Positions 53,031-61,658 of a stretch of DNA of 64,000 nucleotides are shown in pieces. The position numbers and the translations under genes are program-made. Position 1 is the first letter of the stretch. Each line of letters opens with the position of its first letter. Source of the DNA: a bacterium (lineage in GTDB: Bacteria > Elusimicrobiota > Elusimicrobia > Elusimicrobiales > UBA9959); contig JAJYJH010000001.1 of the NCBI GenBank assembly GCA_021789695.1, positions 124,001-188,000 of the forward strand, in the 5' to 3' direction. The notes below the pieces were generated by a model. The model saw only the letters and a program-made list of their open reading frames with translations, was not told where the DNA came from and made no database searches.

Positions 53031-54371
53031 TCAGACCATCGTCGCGGTGACGCGGATGATCTCGGCGAGCGTGGTGGTGCCTGTGCGCGCCTTCAGGATG
53101 CCGTCCATCAACAGCGTGCGCATCTTGCCGCCCTTTATGGCCGCCCGCTTGATCATGTCGGTAGGAGCGTGGTCCAGGATATGCTTGCGGATATCCTCGT
53201 TCATCAGCATCAGCTCGAAGATCCCGGTGCGGCCCATGTAGCCGGTGTTGCGGCACTCGGCGCAGCCCTTCTCCACCTTGTAGGCGGCGCCTGGCCTCAG
53301 GATGAGCTCCTTGACGACCTTGCCCTCCTCGGGGTCCATGTTCTTGATGAATTCGTTGACTACGGGCTCGGACGGGGGAGCCGCGTTCTGCGCGCATTTC
53401 GGGCAGACCTTGCGCACCAGGCGCTGGCTCATAGCTCCCAGCATCGACGAGCCTATCAGGAAAGGGGGTACGCCCATTTCGAAGAGGCGTTCGATGATGC
53501 TGGGGGCGTTTATCGTGTGTATAGTCGTGAACAGCAGGTGGCCGGTCAGCGCGGCGCGCAGGCTTATCTCGGCGCTCTCGAAGTCCCGTATTTCGCCGAC
53601 CATGATGACATCGGGGTCCTGCCGCAGGATTGTGCGCAGGCCTTCCGCCCACGTGAAACCGGTCTTCGCGTTTATCTGGGCCTGATTGATGCCCTCCAGA
53701 CGGTACTCGACAGGGTCCTCGAGCGTGATGACGTTAATCATCGGCGTGTTGATATTCTTGAGCATCGCGTACAGCGACGTGGTCTTGCCGCTGCCGGTGG
53801 AGCCGGTTATGAAGAAGATGCCGTACGGATTGCGGATCAGTTTCTTTATCAGTGTCAGCGCGTCCTGGTCCAGACCCACCTGGTCAAGGTCGAGGCCCAG
53901 CTGCTGGCGGTCCAGCACGCGCAGCACGAGCTTCTCGCCGTTCACGGTCGGAAAGGAGGAGACGCGCACCTGTATCGCGCGGCCGGCCAGCATCTTCTGG
54001 AAGCGGCCTTCCTCGTTGCGGAACGAGGTCGGTGGCTCCGGGTCGAAGCCGGCGAGGACCCTGATGCGCTGCGTGAGAGGGATGTCGGAGTTCTTCGGGG
54101 AGTTCAGCATGTCCTGCAGGATGCCGTCCACGCGGAAGCGTACGCGGAGGTTGGGCCCCTGCGTCTCGATGTGCACGTCGCTGGCCCGCTCGCGCACTGC
54201 GTACTCCAGTATCAGATCGCTGAGCTTTATCGCGAGGTCTATGGCCGGGGCGCGGCCTTTGGCCTTTACCAGTTCGTTATATCCGTCCTCCAGGGAACCG
54301 GTGCCCGGCGCCGGTATCTGCGGCGGAGGCTGCTGGCCCTCTCCTTCCTGCTTGTTTCCCCAGAATGCCAT
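53031..54371 (-). CDS. Type II secretion/type IV pilus assembly ATPase (GspE/PilB family)
   Basis: This hexameric ATPase powers pilin polymerisation or secretion. The 446-residue protein has Walker A (GSTGSGKTTS), the Asp box (LEDPVEYRLEGINQAQI), Walker B (DPDVIMVGEIRD) and the His box region (LTGHLLFTTIHTINAPSII), and four Cys of a zinc site (CPKCAQ and CAECRNTG). It lacks the N-terminal MshEN domains of full PilB. The start is the ATG at 54371 with AGGAG; an upstream extension is rejected. No other pilus gene is in the window. Confidence 0.9.
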   Translation of the reverse strand: MAFWGNKQEGEGQQPPPQIPAPGTGSLEDGYNELVKAKGRAPAIDLAIKLSDLILEYAVRERASDVHIETQGPNLRVRFRVDGILQDMLNSPKNSDIPLTQRIRVLAGFDPEPPTSFRNEEGRFQKMLAGRAIQVRVSSFPTVNGEKLVLRVLDRQQLGLDLDQVGLDQDALTLIKKLIRNPYGIFFITGSTGSGKTTSLYAMLKNINTPMINVITLEDPVEYRLEGINQAQINAKTGFTWAEGLRTILRQDPDVIMVGEIRDFESAEISLRAALTGHLLFTTIHTINAPSIIERLFEMGVPPFLIGSSMLGAMSQRLVRKVCPKCAQNAAPPSEPVVNEFIKNMDPEEGKVVKELILRPGAAYKVEKGCAECRNTGYMGRTGIFELMLMNEDIRKHILDHAPTDMIKRAAIKGGKMRTLLMDGILKARTGTTTLAEIIRVTATMV

Positions 54372-54430
54372 AGGTAGGTCTCCTGAAAACCGCGCCGGCC
54401 CGGGCCGCGGCATGCGACCGGACTCCCTGA

Positions 54431-54459
54431 ATTATAAAAAAATGCTCACTTGTATTCAA
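54431..54459 (-). promoter_or_regulatory. Promoter for the pilB/gspE-like gene
   Basis: TTGAAT (54454-54459), an exact 17-nt spacer and TATAAT (54431-54436), overlapping the 3' end of greA. The leader of about 55 nt is GC-rich. Confidence 0.7.
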
Positions 54460-54913
54460 CTTTCAGAATGGACAGGCGCTTTTCCCCGCTGGGCAGGCGC
54501 ACCGTGACGGTGGCGCCCGCCGAGGAGCCGAGCAGTCCCTGAGCCAGCGGGGAACTGACGGAGATCCTGCCTTCCGACGGGTCCGCTTCGTCCGCGCTGG
54601 AAAGGGTGTAGATTATGGTCGCCTGGGTGTTCTCGTCGCGCATCGTGACGGTGGCGCCCAGCCTTATATCGGCCTTGTCCACTATGAGGTTGTCCACTAT
54701 CTTGGCGGCCCGCAGGCGCAGTTCCAGCTCGTTGATGCGCTTCATCACGACTTCCTGCTTCTGTTTGCCGTAGATGTAGCCGGCGTTCTCCTTCAGGTCC
54801 CCCTGCTCGCGGGCTTCGTTGATCTCCACGGAGAGATCGCTCTTCTGCTTCTTGAGCTCCGCCAGCTCCGCCTGCAGCTTTTCAAAGCCTTCCTTCGTGA
54901 GATATTCGGTCAT
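54446..54913 (-). CDS. greA: Transcription elongation factor GreA
   Basis: GreA rescues backtracked RNA polymerase. The 155-residue protein has an N-terminal coiled coil, the tip GDLKEN with the two catalytic acids, and the C-terminal FKBP-like domain (SVSSPLAQGLLGSSAGATVTV). The conserved NAEYHAAK region reads NAGYIYGK, a divergence. The ATG at 54913 has GGGGGA 7 nt upstream. A terminator ends only 21 nt before the ATG, so expression must pass through it. Confidence 0.92.
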   Translation of the reverse strand: MTEYLTKEGFEKLQAELAELKKQKSDLSVEINEAREQGDLKENAGYIYGKQKQEVVMKRINELELRLRAAKIVDNLIVDKADIRLGATVTMRDENTQATIIYTLSSADEADPSEGRISVSSPLAQGLLGSSAGATVTVRLPSGEKRLSILKVEYK

Positions 54914-54934
54914 CGGCTGTTCCCCCTGATTAAG

Positions 54935-54975
54935 AAAAAACCCCGTCCCGCTGCTGCTCTGCGCGCGGGACAGGG
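54935..54975 (-). terminator. Intrinsic terminator between tRNA-Met and greA
   Basis: On the minus strand CCCTGTCCCGC and GCGGGACGGGG form an 11-bp stem (one G-U), 13-nt loop, followed by TTTTTT. The T run ends 21 nt from the greA ATG, leaving only room for the Shine-Dalgarno. Confidence 0.88.
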
Positions 54976-54988
54976 CTGCATAAATTTG

Positions 54989-55061
54989 TGGCACCGAGTG
55001 GAATTGAACCACTGACCTAGCGCTTATGAAACGCCCGCTCTAACCCCTGAGCTACGGTGCC
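54989..55061 (-). tRNA. tRNA-Met (anticodon CAU), elongator-type
   Basis: The 73-nt cloverleaf has a 7-bp acceptor stem (GGCACCG with CGGTGCC), D-arm GCTC/GAGC, loop TTCATAA with anticodon CAU, and a T-arm with TTCAATT. Position 1-72 is G-C, so it is not an initiator. CCA is not encoded. The alternative is tRNA-Ile with lysidine at C34, which the bases cannot exclude. Confidence 0.88.
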
Positions 55062-55226
55062 ATGTACGCAGTAGGCGGGCAGGTTTCAGCACCGGGGACC
55101 GGAGGCCTTCGGGTGCCATGAGAGTATATCAAAAAGCGGTTGTAAATGACAACTTTTGTTTGCTACGATTTCAAGTAGCGGTATACGCAGTTTTTGCAGG
55201 AAAACAGGACTAAAAAGGGGTCAAAA
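55062..55226. other. Divergent gap between tRNA-Met and malic enzyme
   Basis: Besides the tRNA promoter this 165-bp AT-rich gap holds TTTGCT and TATACG 17 nt apart near 55159-55187, a candidate malic-enzyme promoter, and an inverted repeat CTAC-N8-GTAG. No further gene is seen. Confidence 0.4.
55123..55152 (-). promoter_or_regulatory. Promoter of the tRNA-Met/greA unit
   Basis: TTGTCA (55147-55152), 18 nt and TATACT (55123-55128) on the minus strand, about 60 nt from the tRNA. The -35 overlaps an inverted repeat GTTGT-N5-ACAAC (55139-55153). Confidence 0.65.
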
Positions 55227-56570
55227 ATGTCAACCGTGAAAGTTTCCAAGGAAGAGCTGCTCAAGAAGGCTAATAAGCCCGCTGAGGACGCCATGTACCT
55301 GCACCCGTTCTACAAGGGCAAGATAGAAGTGTCCCCGAAATGCTGCATCCGGAACATAGACGACTTCGCCATCTGGTACACCCCGGGCGTGGCCGCGGTC
55401 TGCAAGGACATCCAGGCCCATCCGGAAAAAGTCTACGAGCATACCAACAAGGGCAACATGGTCGCCGTGGTTTCGGACGGCACCCGCATCCTCGGCCTGG
55501 GCGACATAGGCCCGGAGGCCGGCCTGCCGGTGATGGAGGGCAAGGGCCTGATCTTTAAGTACCTGGGCGGCGTGGACGCTTTCCCGATCTGCCTCAAGAC
55601 CAAGGACCCTGCCGAGATCATCAAGACCGTGCAGTACCTGGCTCCCTCCTTCGGCGGAGTGAACCTGGAGGATATAGCGCAACCCAAGTGCTTCGACATC
55701 CTCGATGAACTGCGCCGCACTATGGACATCCCGGTCTGGCACGACGACCAGCAGGGCACCGCCACGGTCTGCCTCGCCGGCCTGATCAACGCGCTGAGGA
55801 TCGTCAAGAAGAACATCAAGGACGTGAAGATCGTGCTCTTCGGCGCGGGCGCGGCCAATATCCGCATCGGTACGCTGTATATGCACTACGGCGCCAAGCC
55901 GGAGAACCTCATATACGTCGATTCCAGGGGCACGCTGCACAAGGGCCGCACCGACCTGCAGGGCCACCGCGAGAAGTGGCATATGTGCCAGGTCACCAAC
56001 GGCAGGCAGGTCGTCGGCAAGCTTGAGGACGCGCTGAAGGGCGCCGACGTGCTGAGCGCGGCCTCCACCCCCGGCCCGGACGTAATCAAGAAGGAGTGGG
56101 TGGCGACTATGGCCAAGGACGCGATTTGCTTCCTGACCGCCAACCCGATACCCGAGATGTGGCCGTGGGAGGCCAAGGAAGCCGGCGCCAGGGTCGTGGC
56201 CACCGGCCGCTCCGATTTCCCCAACCAGGTCAACAACTCGCTGGGCTTTCCCGGTATCTTCCGCGGCGCGCTGGACGTGCACGCGAAGACCATAACCAAC
56301 GAGATGTGCGTGGCGGCGGCCGAGGCGCTGGCCAACTACGCCGTGAAGTCGGGCAAGATGGGCGAGGAGTACCTGCTGCCGCACATGGACGAGCCGGGCG
56401 TCTTTATAGACGAAGCCGTCGCCGTAGGCATGAAGGCCATAGAGCAGGGCGTGGCCCGCAGGAAGATGACCGAGACGGAACTGCGCAGGAGCGCCGAGAC
56501 GCAGATAACGCGCGCTATAAAGGACGTGGACCTGCGCCAGAAGAACGGCATAGTTAAGCTGCCTTCCTAA
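55227..56570 (+). CDS. Malic enzyme (malate dehydrogenase, decarboxylating)
   Basis: Malic enzyme converts malate to pyruvate, CO2 and NAD(P)H. The 447-residue protein is the short bacterial form: AIWYTPGVAAVCKDI, GLGDIGPEAGLPVMEGK, NLEDIAQPKCFDIL and the dinucleotide-binding VLFGAGAANIRIG (Ala-Ala-Asn in place of some Gly). PVWHDDQQGTATV holds metal ligands. The ATG at 55227 has AAAAAGGGG before it; a TTG at 55194 is less likely. Cofactor preference is not clear from sequence. Confidence 0.93.
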   Translation: MSTVKVSKEELLKKANKPAEDAMYLHPFYKGKIEVSPKCCIRNIDDFAIWYTPGVAAVCKDIQAHPEKVYEHTNKGNMVAVVSDGTRILGLGDIGPEAGLPVMEGKGLIFKYLGGVDAFPICLKTKDPAEIIKTVQYLAPSFGGVNLEDIAQPKCFDILDELRRTMDIPVWHDDQQGTATVCLAGLINALRIVKKNIKDVKIVLFGAGAANIRIGTLYMHYGAKPENLIYVDSRGTLHKGRTDLQGHREKWHMCQVTNGRQVVGKLEDALKGADVLSAASTPGPDVIKKEWVATMAKDAICFLTANPIPEMWPWEAKEAGARVVATGRSDFPNQVNNSLGFPGIFRGALDVHAKTITNEMCVAAAEALANYAVKSGKMGEEYLLPHMDEPGVFIDEAVAVGMKAIEQGVARRKMTETELRRSAETQITRAIKDVDLRQKNGIVKLPS

Positions 56571-56591
56571 AAGCCGCCGTGAGCGGAGCGG

Positions 56592-56619
56592 AGCCCGGGC
56601 GCCCGGCGCCCGGGCTTTT
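56592..56619 (+). terminator. Intrinsic terminator after malic enzyme
   Basis: AGCCCGGGCGC and GCGCCCGGGCT form an 11-bp stem around CCG, followed by TTTT. Confidence 0.8.
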
Positions 56620-56652
56620 GCGTGTCCGCGCGGATTTTTATAACTTACCTGT

Positions 56653-58092
56653 ATGGGTACAACCGACGCTCCTTCTCCTTCGCGGCCGCCCTCTCTGCCT
56701 GAAAAGCCTTCCTCGCAGTTCCTGATGACGGCTCATATCACCGAATCAACGCTTTTGTTCATCAGCATCGTGAAATGGGTCTTCCTGGCAACGCTGTCGG
56801 GGGTAATAGTCGGACTGCCGGTCGGCCTTTTCCTGAAGTGCCTGCGCATCACCTCTTCCTGGTCGGCCGGCTGGAAGTACTACTACTTCCTGGCGCCTGT
56901 CGCTTTCTTTTTCAGCGCGCTGATGGTGAAGTACCTGGCCCCAGACGCCAGCAGTCCGGGTTCCGACGGGACCGACAAGGTAATACAGTCGCTGCACCGG
57001 CGTTCCGGCAAGATCTCCGCCGGCGTGGTGCCGGTCACCGCCTTGGCTACCATCCTTACGCTGATGTTCGGCGGATCGGCCGGAAAAGAGGGCCCCTGCG
57101 CCCAGATAGGCGCCGGCATCACCTCGTTCTTCAGTGACCTGTTCAGGTTCAGCGAGCACGACCGCAAGAAGCTGGTAATCTGCGGCATCAGCGCCGGCTT
57201 CGCCGCCGTCTTCGGCACCCCGATTTCTGGCGCCATCTTCGGAGTTGAGGTGCTGTTCGTCGGCGCGATGCTCTACGAGGTGCTGCTGCCCTCGTTTATC
57301 TCCGGCATCACAGCCTACCAGATCTCCACGGCGATGGGAGTCACGTATTTCTACAGGCCGCTGCGCTTCGTACCCATCTTCAGCGAGACCTTCATGCTCA
57401 AGGTAATGTTCGCCGGCGTTTTCTGCGGGCTGGCGGCCATGATCCTGGTGGAGACCATGAAGTTCTTGGAGAAGTGGTCCTACAGGATACGCCTCTGGTC
57501 GCCCTACCGCGGCCTGATCGGCGGCGCGCTGATCATAGTGATGGCGCTCTTTTCTAGGCGTTACCTGGGGCTGGGACTTAACGTCATAGAGGATTCCCTT
57601 ATGGGGATCCCGGCGCATTGGTACGACTTCATAGCCAAGGCCGCCTTTACCGGGGTCACGCTCGGCTTCGGCGGCAGCGGAGGCATCATAACGCCGATCT
57701 TTTTCGTCGGGGCCACCTCCGGCAGCCTCTACGCCGGCCTGCTGCACCTTGACCACGCCACTTTCGCGGCCATAGGCATGACCGCGGTGCTGGCCGGCGC
57801 GGCCAACACACCCATAGCGGCCAGCATCATGGCAGTGGAGCTGTTCGGACCGGCCGTCGCTCCGTACGCCACCGTGGCCTGCGTCATAAGTTTTCTGATG
57901 ACTGGCAACCGGAGCGTCTATCCGTCGCAGGTGCTGTCTATTGCGAAATCTGAGTCTATAAAAGTGGAGTTGGGCAAGGAACTCCACCAGATGGGCTCCT
58001 CCACTTACGCCCCCCGTCCGGGAGGGCTGGCGGCCTTCGCGATACGGTTCATCCAGAAAGTGGACGACGCAGTGAACAGCCTGCGCCGCTGA
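56653..58092 (+). CDS. CLC-family chloride channel/transporter
   Basis: CLC proteins move Cl- by channel or H+-exchange mechanisms. The 479-residue protein has about ten hydrophobic segments and the conserved GGSAGKEGPCAQIG with the gating Glu. The GSGIP-type first motif is replaced by PGSDGTDKV, and GFGGSGGIITPIFFVGATSG near residue 339 is the third family motif. It has no C-terminal CBS domain. Whether it is a channel or an antiporter cannot be told. Confidence 0.88.
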   Translation: MGTTDAPSPSRPPSLPEKPSSQFLMTAHITESTLLFISIVKWVFLATLSGVIVGLPVGLFLKCLRITSSWSAGWKYYYFLAPVAFFFSALMVKYLAPDASSPGSDGTDKVIQSLHRRSGKISAGVVPVTALATILTLMFGGSAGKEGPCAQIGAGITSFFSDLFRFSEHDRKKLVICGISAGFAAVFGTPISGAIFGVEVLFVGAMLYEVLLPSFISGITAYQISTAMGVTYFYRPLRFVPIFSETFMLKVMFAGVFCGLAAMILVETMKFLEKWSYRIRLWSPYRGLIGGALIIVMALFSRRYLGLGLNVIEDSLMGIPAHWYDFIAKAAFTGVTLGFGGSGGIITPIFFVGATSGSLYAGLLHLDHATFAAIGMTAVLAGAANTPIAASIMAVELFGPAVAPYATVACVISFLMTGNRSVYPSQVLSIAKSESIKVELGKELHQMGSSTYAPRPGGLAAFAIRFIQKVDDAVNSLRR

Positions 58093-58110
58093 CGCGCCGG
58101 GACCGCGGCG

Positions 58111-58142
58111 AGCCCGCTCTTTCCCGGAGCGGGCTTCTTCTT
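58111..58142 (+). terminator. Intrinsic terminator after the CLC gene
   Basis: AGCCCGCTC (58111-58119) and GAGCGGGCT (58127-58135) pair around a 7-nt loop; TCTTCTTT follows. It sits in the 52-bp gap between two convergent stops. Confidence 0.75.
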
Positions 58143-58144
58143 TC

Positions 58145-59707
58145 TCAGCGGGTTTCTTCGATCCAGGACTTAAGCAGCGCCAGGCGCCCGCCGTGCCTCT
58201 CCGCGAACCGCTCCAGCGGGACGTCGGGACGGAAGGACCAGTTGTGCGGTCCCATCGTGTTGGGCGTGTTTATGCGGTCCTTCAGCCCGAAAAGGTCCTG
58301 GTAGGGCAGGATCACCAGGCGGGAGCCGGCGGTGAGCAGCTTCCGGAGTATCGGGTCCAGCGCCTCGGAGAAGGCGGGCGGCTTCTCGTCCCGGCCCGAG
58401 ACCATCCTCCAGAAAAGCTTCCGCTCTACCGGGCCGGCCGAATGCCACCAGTCGGCCAGCTGTTCCGTATCGTGGGTGGAGGTGGTGGCCAGCGAGACCG
58501 GGGCGAAGCGGGCCGGGTCCCCGTAGGCGTTCCCCTCCTTCTCCCAGCGCAGCACCTTGTAGCCGGGCACGCCCGTCTCGGCCAGTACCTTCCCGACGTA
58601 AGGCGGGATGAGGCCCAGGTCCTCCCCGACGGCCAGCATGGACGAGGCCGAGGTCATGGCTTTCAGGAAGCGCCTGCCGCGGTCCTCCTGCGCCGCCTCA
58701 CCCTCCAGGTCGAAGTGCGGTTTGAGGCGCTTGTCCTCGGGGACTATCCAGGTACGGAAGAAGCCCACCATGTGATCTATGCGGTAGATGTCGTACAAGC
58801 TTTCCGCGCGGCGCAATTTCTGTCTCCACCACTCGAAGCCGTTGGCCTCGGCGGCGTTCCAGTCGTAGGCCGGCAGGCCCCATTTCTGCCCTTCGGGGGT
58901 CCACGTGTCCGGGGGCGCGCCTATAGAGAGGGTTATGTCGAACTCGCCCTGCCTGGCCCAGATGTCGGCGGATTCCTGGTTGACCATGAACGGCAGGTCC
59001 CCAAACAGGCTGACGCGCAGCTCTGCCGCCCGGCGGCGGGCCCGCCCCCATTGGCGCTGCGCGGCCCACTGCATATACTTGAAGAAGCCCAGCTCCGCCG
59101 CGCTGTCTCTGGCCGTAGCCTCAAGAGCGGCCGGCTCGCGGCAAGCCAGCTCCCGCGGCCAATGCGTCCAGGAGATCCAGCGGTGCAGGTCCTTGAAGCG
59201 CCGGAACAGCGCGTAGTCGTCCAGCCAGTAGGCGTTCTCTGCGCAGAAGGCGGCGAACTCCCGGCCCTCGGAGGTGTCTTTCCCCGCGTGGTTGCGGCGG
59301 AAGGCCTGGTAGATCTTCCAGAGCGTCTCGTGCTTGAGAGCCCTGACGTCGTCGTAAAGCGCGTATTTCGCGGCGCGCAGATGGGCCAGGCGGGCCTTGA
59401 ACCCGGCCGAGGCCATGAAAGCGGCCGCCTCCGGCGCCTCGGCCAGTTCGGGCAGGGCCGCGGGATCCAGGTAGACCGGGTCCAGCGCGAAGGCCGAGAG
59501 CGCGGTGTAGGGGCAGTTGACTCCAGGCGGCATCTCGTTGAGGGGCAGCACCTGCAGCACCGAGAGCCCGGCGGAATCTACGATGTCCAGCCAGCCGCGC
59601 AGCGAAGTGAAGTCGCCTATCCCCCAGTCGCGCACGGAGCGCATCGAGAACAGCGGAAGCAGCAGCCCTGTCCTCCTGGTCTTCAGCAGCGGGTGTCTGT
59701 GTGTCAT
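58145..59707 (-). CDS. malQ: 4-alpha-glucanotransferase (amylomaltase, GH77)
   Basis: MalQ moves alpha-1,4-glucan segments between acceptors. The 520-residue GH77 protein has the catalytic Asp in YRIDHMVGFFR, Glu in AVGEDLGLIP and Asp in STHDTEQLADW, plus SLFGDLPFMV and VLRWEKEGNAYGDP. The start is the ATG at 59707 with AAGGG before it; 14 extra upstream codons are rejected. It ends the trehalose operon and may recycle glucans or feed UDP/ADP-glucose pools. Confidence 0.93.
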   Translation of the reverse strand: MTHRHPLLKTRRTGLLLPLFSMRSVRDWGIGDFTSLRGWLDIVDSAGLSVLQVLPLNEMPPGVNCPYTALSAFALDPVYLDPAALPELAEAPEAAAFMASAGFKARLAHLRAAKYALYDDVRALKHETLWKIYQAFRRNHAGKDTSEGREFAAFCAENAYWLDDYALFRRFKDLHRWISWTHWPRELACREPAALEATARDSAAELGFFKYMQWAAQRQWGRARRRAAELRVSLFGDLPFMVNQESADIWARQGEFDITLSIGAPPDTWTPEGQKWGLPAYDWNAAEANGFEWWRQKLRRAESLYDIYRIDHMVGFFRTWIVPEDKRLKPHFDLEGEAAQEDRGRRFLKAMTSASSMLAVGEDLGLIPPYVGKVLAETGVPGYKVLRWEKEGNAYGDPARFAPVSLATTSTHDTEQLADWWHSAGPVERKLFWRMVSGRDEKPPAFSEALDPILRKLLTAGSRLVILPYQDLFGLKDRINTPNTMGPHNWSFRPDVPLERFAERHGGRLALLKSWIEETR

Positions 59708-59776
59708 ATCCCTTCTCCGGCCCCCGGATGGCGCCGTCGGGTTCTCCAATTATACAAATCCCCGAGGCCCCGGCGG

Positions 59777-60997
59777 TTACAGCCTTATGAAGTCCTGCCC
59801 TCCGCTCTGCAGATAGATGGCCAGCAGCAGATAGTCGCGCAGGTGGCGCGTCAGCAGGAAGTTCTCGCGGACGTGCTCGCGGCCGTTCTCGCCTAGGCGC
59901 TTGGCGTAGGCCGGTTCGTGCAACAGGCGCTTCATCCAGTACGCGGTGCCGTCTATCGTGCGCGTCAGGATGCCTGAGTATTTGTGCGTGACCTGCAGCG
60001 GGATGCCTCCTACCGCGCCGGCTATCACCGGTTTGCCCTTCCACAGTGCCTCGGAGACGGTAAGCCCGAATCCCTCCTTCAGCGACTTCTGCAGGATGAT
60101 GGCCGAGGCCCGCTGGATCGCGTTTATCTCGACGTTGCTCGTCGGGGGCAGGCAAAGGACCAGGATGTCGGGATCGCCCTTGGCCGCCTCGCGGGCTTCA
60201 GCCAGCACCTGCGCCCCTTCGGGGTCGTCGTCCGCGCTGCCTCCGACCAGCAGCAGCCTGGCGGTGACGTAGGGCTGTATCATCCTGAAGGCCTGTATCA
60301 CCCCGAGCGGGTCCTTCAGGCGGTCGAAGCGCGAGACCTGCGTTATCAGGGGCTTGTCCAGCGGGATCTGCAGCCGCTCCATTATGGCCTTTATCTCCTC
60401 TTCCGGCAGCTCCCTGTTCTTGTCCGCCAGTGGGTCTATGGACGGGGGCACCTGGAACTGCTTTATCGGCAGCCTCTGGGAGAAGGCCGGCGCTGAGATG
60501 ACGGCCGCGTCGTAGCGCGAGACGTAGCCCTTCAGGAAGTCCCACACGTCGTCCTGGCGGTTGGAGAGGTCTATGTGGCAGCGCCACAGCCATTTTGCGG
60601 CGGCGGGCTTCTTGTCTATCAGGCCGGCCGGCTGCGGGTCGTGGATCAAGGCTATGTCCGAGTCCAGGTCCAGCGCGTCCATGTTGGCCTTCATCGTGTC
60701 GCGGTAGAGCTGGAAGTCCGCCGGGGTCAGTTCCTGGCGCGAGCCGTGCAGCGCGTTGTGGAACTTCTTCGTGACGGCGTAGAAGTCCTCACCGCCCTTG
60801 ACCAGTTCCCAGCGCGGCCTGATGCCAAGCTCCGTCATCATCGGCAGCATGCGGCTCAGTATCTCCGCCACGCCTCCGCCTACGGCGGTGGAGTTGACGT
60901 TGAGGATGGTCTTGCCTTCAAGCCGGCCCGCTATGGCCTTGAGTTCCTCGATGGCGCTGCGCCCCGCCGCCGCCGTGTATTCCTCTATCTTAGGCAT
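59777..60997 (-). CDS. treT: Trehalose synthase TreT-like glycosyltransferase (GT4)
   Basis: TreT makes trehalose from NDP-glucose and glucose. The 406-residue protein has NVNSTAVGGGVAEILSRMLP at the N-terminus, IHDPQPAGLI and CHIDLSNR, and the GT4 donor site EGFGLTVSEALWKGKPVI with SRFDRLKDP. This N-terminal motif is typical of TreT rather than other GT4 enzymes. The start at 60997 overlaps the DUF5752 gene by 8 bp. Confidence 0.87.
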   Translation of the reverse strand: MPKIEEYTAAAGRSAIEELKAIAGRLEGKTILNVNSTAVGGGVAEILSRMLPMMTELGIRPRWELVKGGEDFYAVTKKFHNALHGSRQELTPADFQLYRDTMKANMDALDLDSDIALIHDPQPAGLIDKKPAAAKWLWRCHIDLSNRQDDVWDFLKGYVSRYDAAVISAPAFSQRLPIKQFQVPPSIDPLADKNRELPEEEIKAIMERLQIPLDKPLITQVSRFDRLKDPLGVIQAFRMIQPYVTARLLLVGGSADDDPEGAQVLAEAREAAKGDPDILVLCLPPTSNVEINAIQRASAIILQKSLKEGFGLTVSEALWKGKPVIAGAVGGIPLQVTHKYSGILTRTIDGTAYWMKRLLHEPAYAKRLGENGREHVRENFLLTRHLRDYLLLAIYLQSGGQDFIRL

Positions 60998-61658
60998 TTT
61001 TTACCTCCGGAGGGCGCGCCTCTATTATCCTGATTATCCTTTTGCGCAGCCCCTCCAGCGTGTAGGAGTACGGGTCCAGCCGGGAGAGCTCTTTCCCTAT
61101 TTCCTCGTCGCCGAACTCTTTGCTGAACCAGTTCGAAAAGTCGTCCACGCCGTACGGCGGACGCAGCCTGGCCTCGAAGACGTGCAGGTACAGGCTGGAG
61201 ACGCTGACGTTCCTCAGGCATTCTATGAACGTCCGGTAATCCGAGGCCGAGCAGCGCGTGGGAACGGAGAACCGCACGGCCCGCATGAAGTGGAACTCGC
61301 GGCCGGGCGCTACCACGCGCATCGGTCCCTGCGTCTCGGCGATGCCGCGCTCCAGGGTCCTTACGAAGGCCTCCCTTATGCCGGCCAGGGAATTGTAGCG
61401 CACGATGTCTATCGCCGTCAGTTCCTCTCCCAGCCGGTCCGCCTGCACGATGTTGGTCACCCAGTAGGCGAAGTCGTTGGCCCCCTCCGGCACAAGGTGG
61501 TGGTACTGCTTGATGAACCTGTGCGTATGGTAATAGATCACCTCGTCGTCGGCCTCCCGGACCCCGTCCAAGAGTTCCGCCACGGAGAAGGCCTTACGCC
61601 CTGTAACTTCTGGCAGCGTGAGCCTGGTCCGGAACAAGAACGGTTCTTTGGCTTTCAT
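60990..61658 (-). CDS. DUF5752 family protein, unknown role in trehalose operon
   Basis: The 222-residue protein resembles the DUF5752 family. Conserved-looking features are DDEVIYYHTHRFIKQYHHL (several His), GANDFAYWVTNI and YGVDDFSNWFSKEF. I see no catalytic signature, no signal peptide and no membrane segment. It overlaps treT by 8 bp and otsB by 4 bp, so it belongs to the operon and probably works with trehalose synthesis, perhaps as a small-molecule sensor or scaffold. Confidence 0.7.
   Translation of the reverse strand: MKAKEPFLFRTRLTLPEVTGRKAFSVAELLDGVREADDEVIYYHTHRFIKQYHHLVPEGANDFAYWVTNIVQADRLGEELTAIDIVRYNSLAGIREAFVRTLERGIAETQGPMRVVAPGREFHFMRAVRFSVPTRCSASDYRTFIECLRNVSVSSLYLHVFEARLRPPYGVDDFSNWFSKEFGDEEIGKELSRLDPYSYTLEGLRKRIIRIIEARPPEVKNA

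Noticed and set aside
58193-59896. 567-codon plus-strand frame opposite malQ
   Set aside because: All GH77 catalytic motifs are on the minus strand; the plus frame is a shadow.
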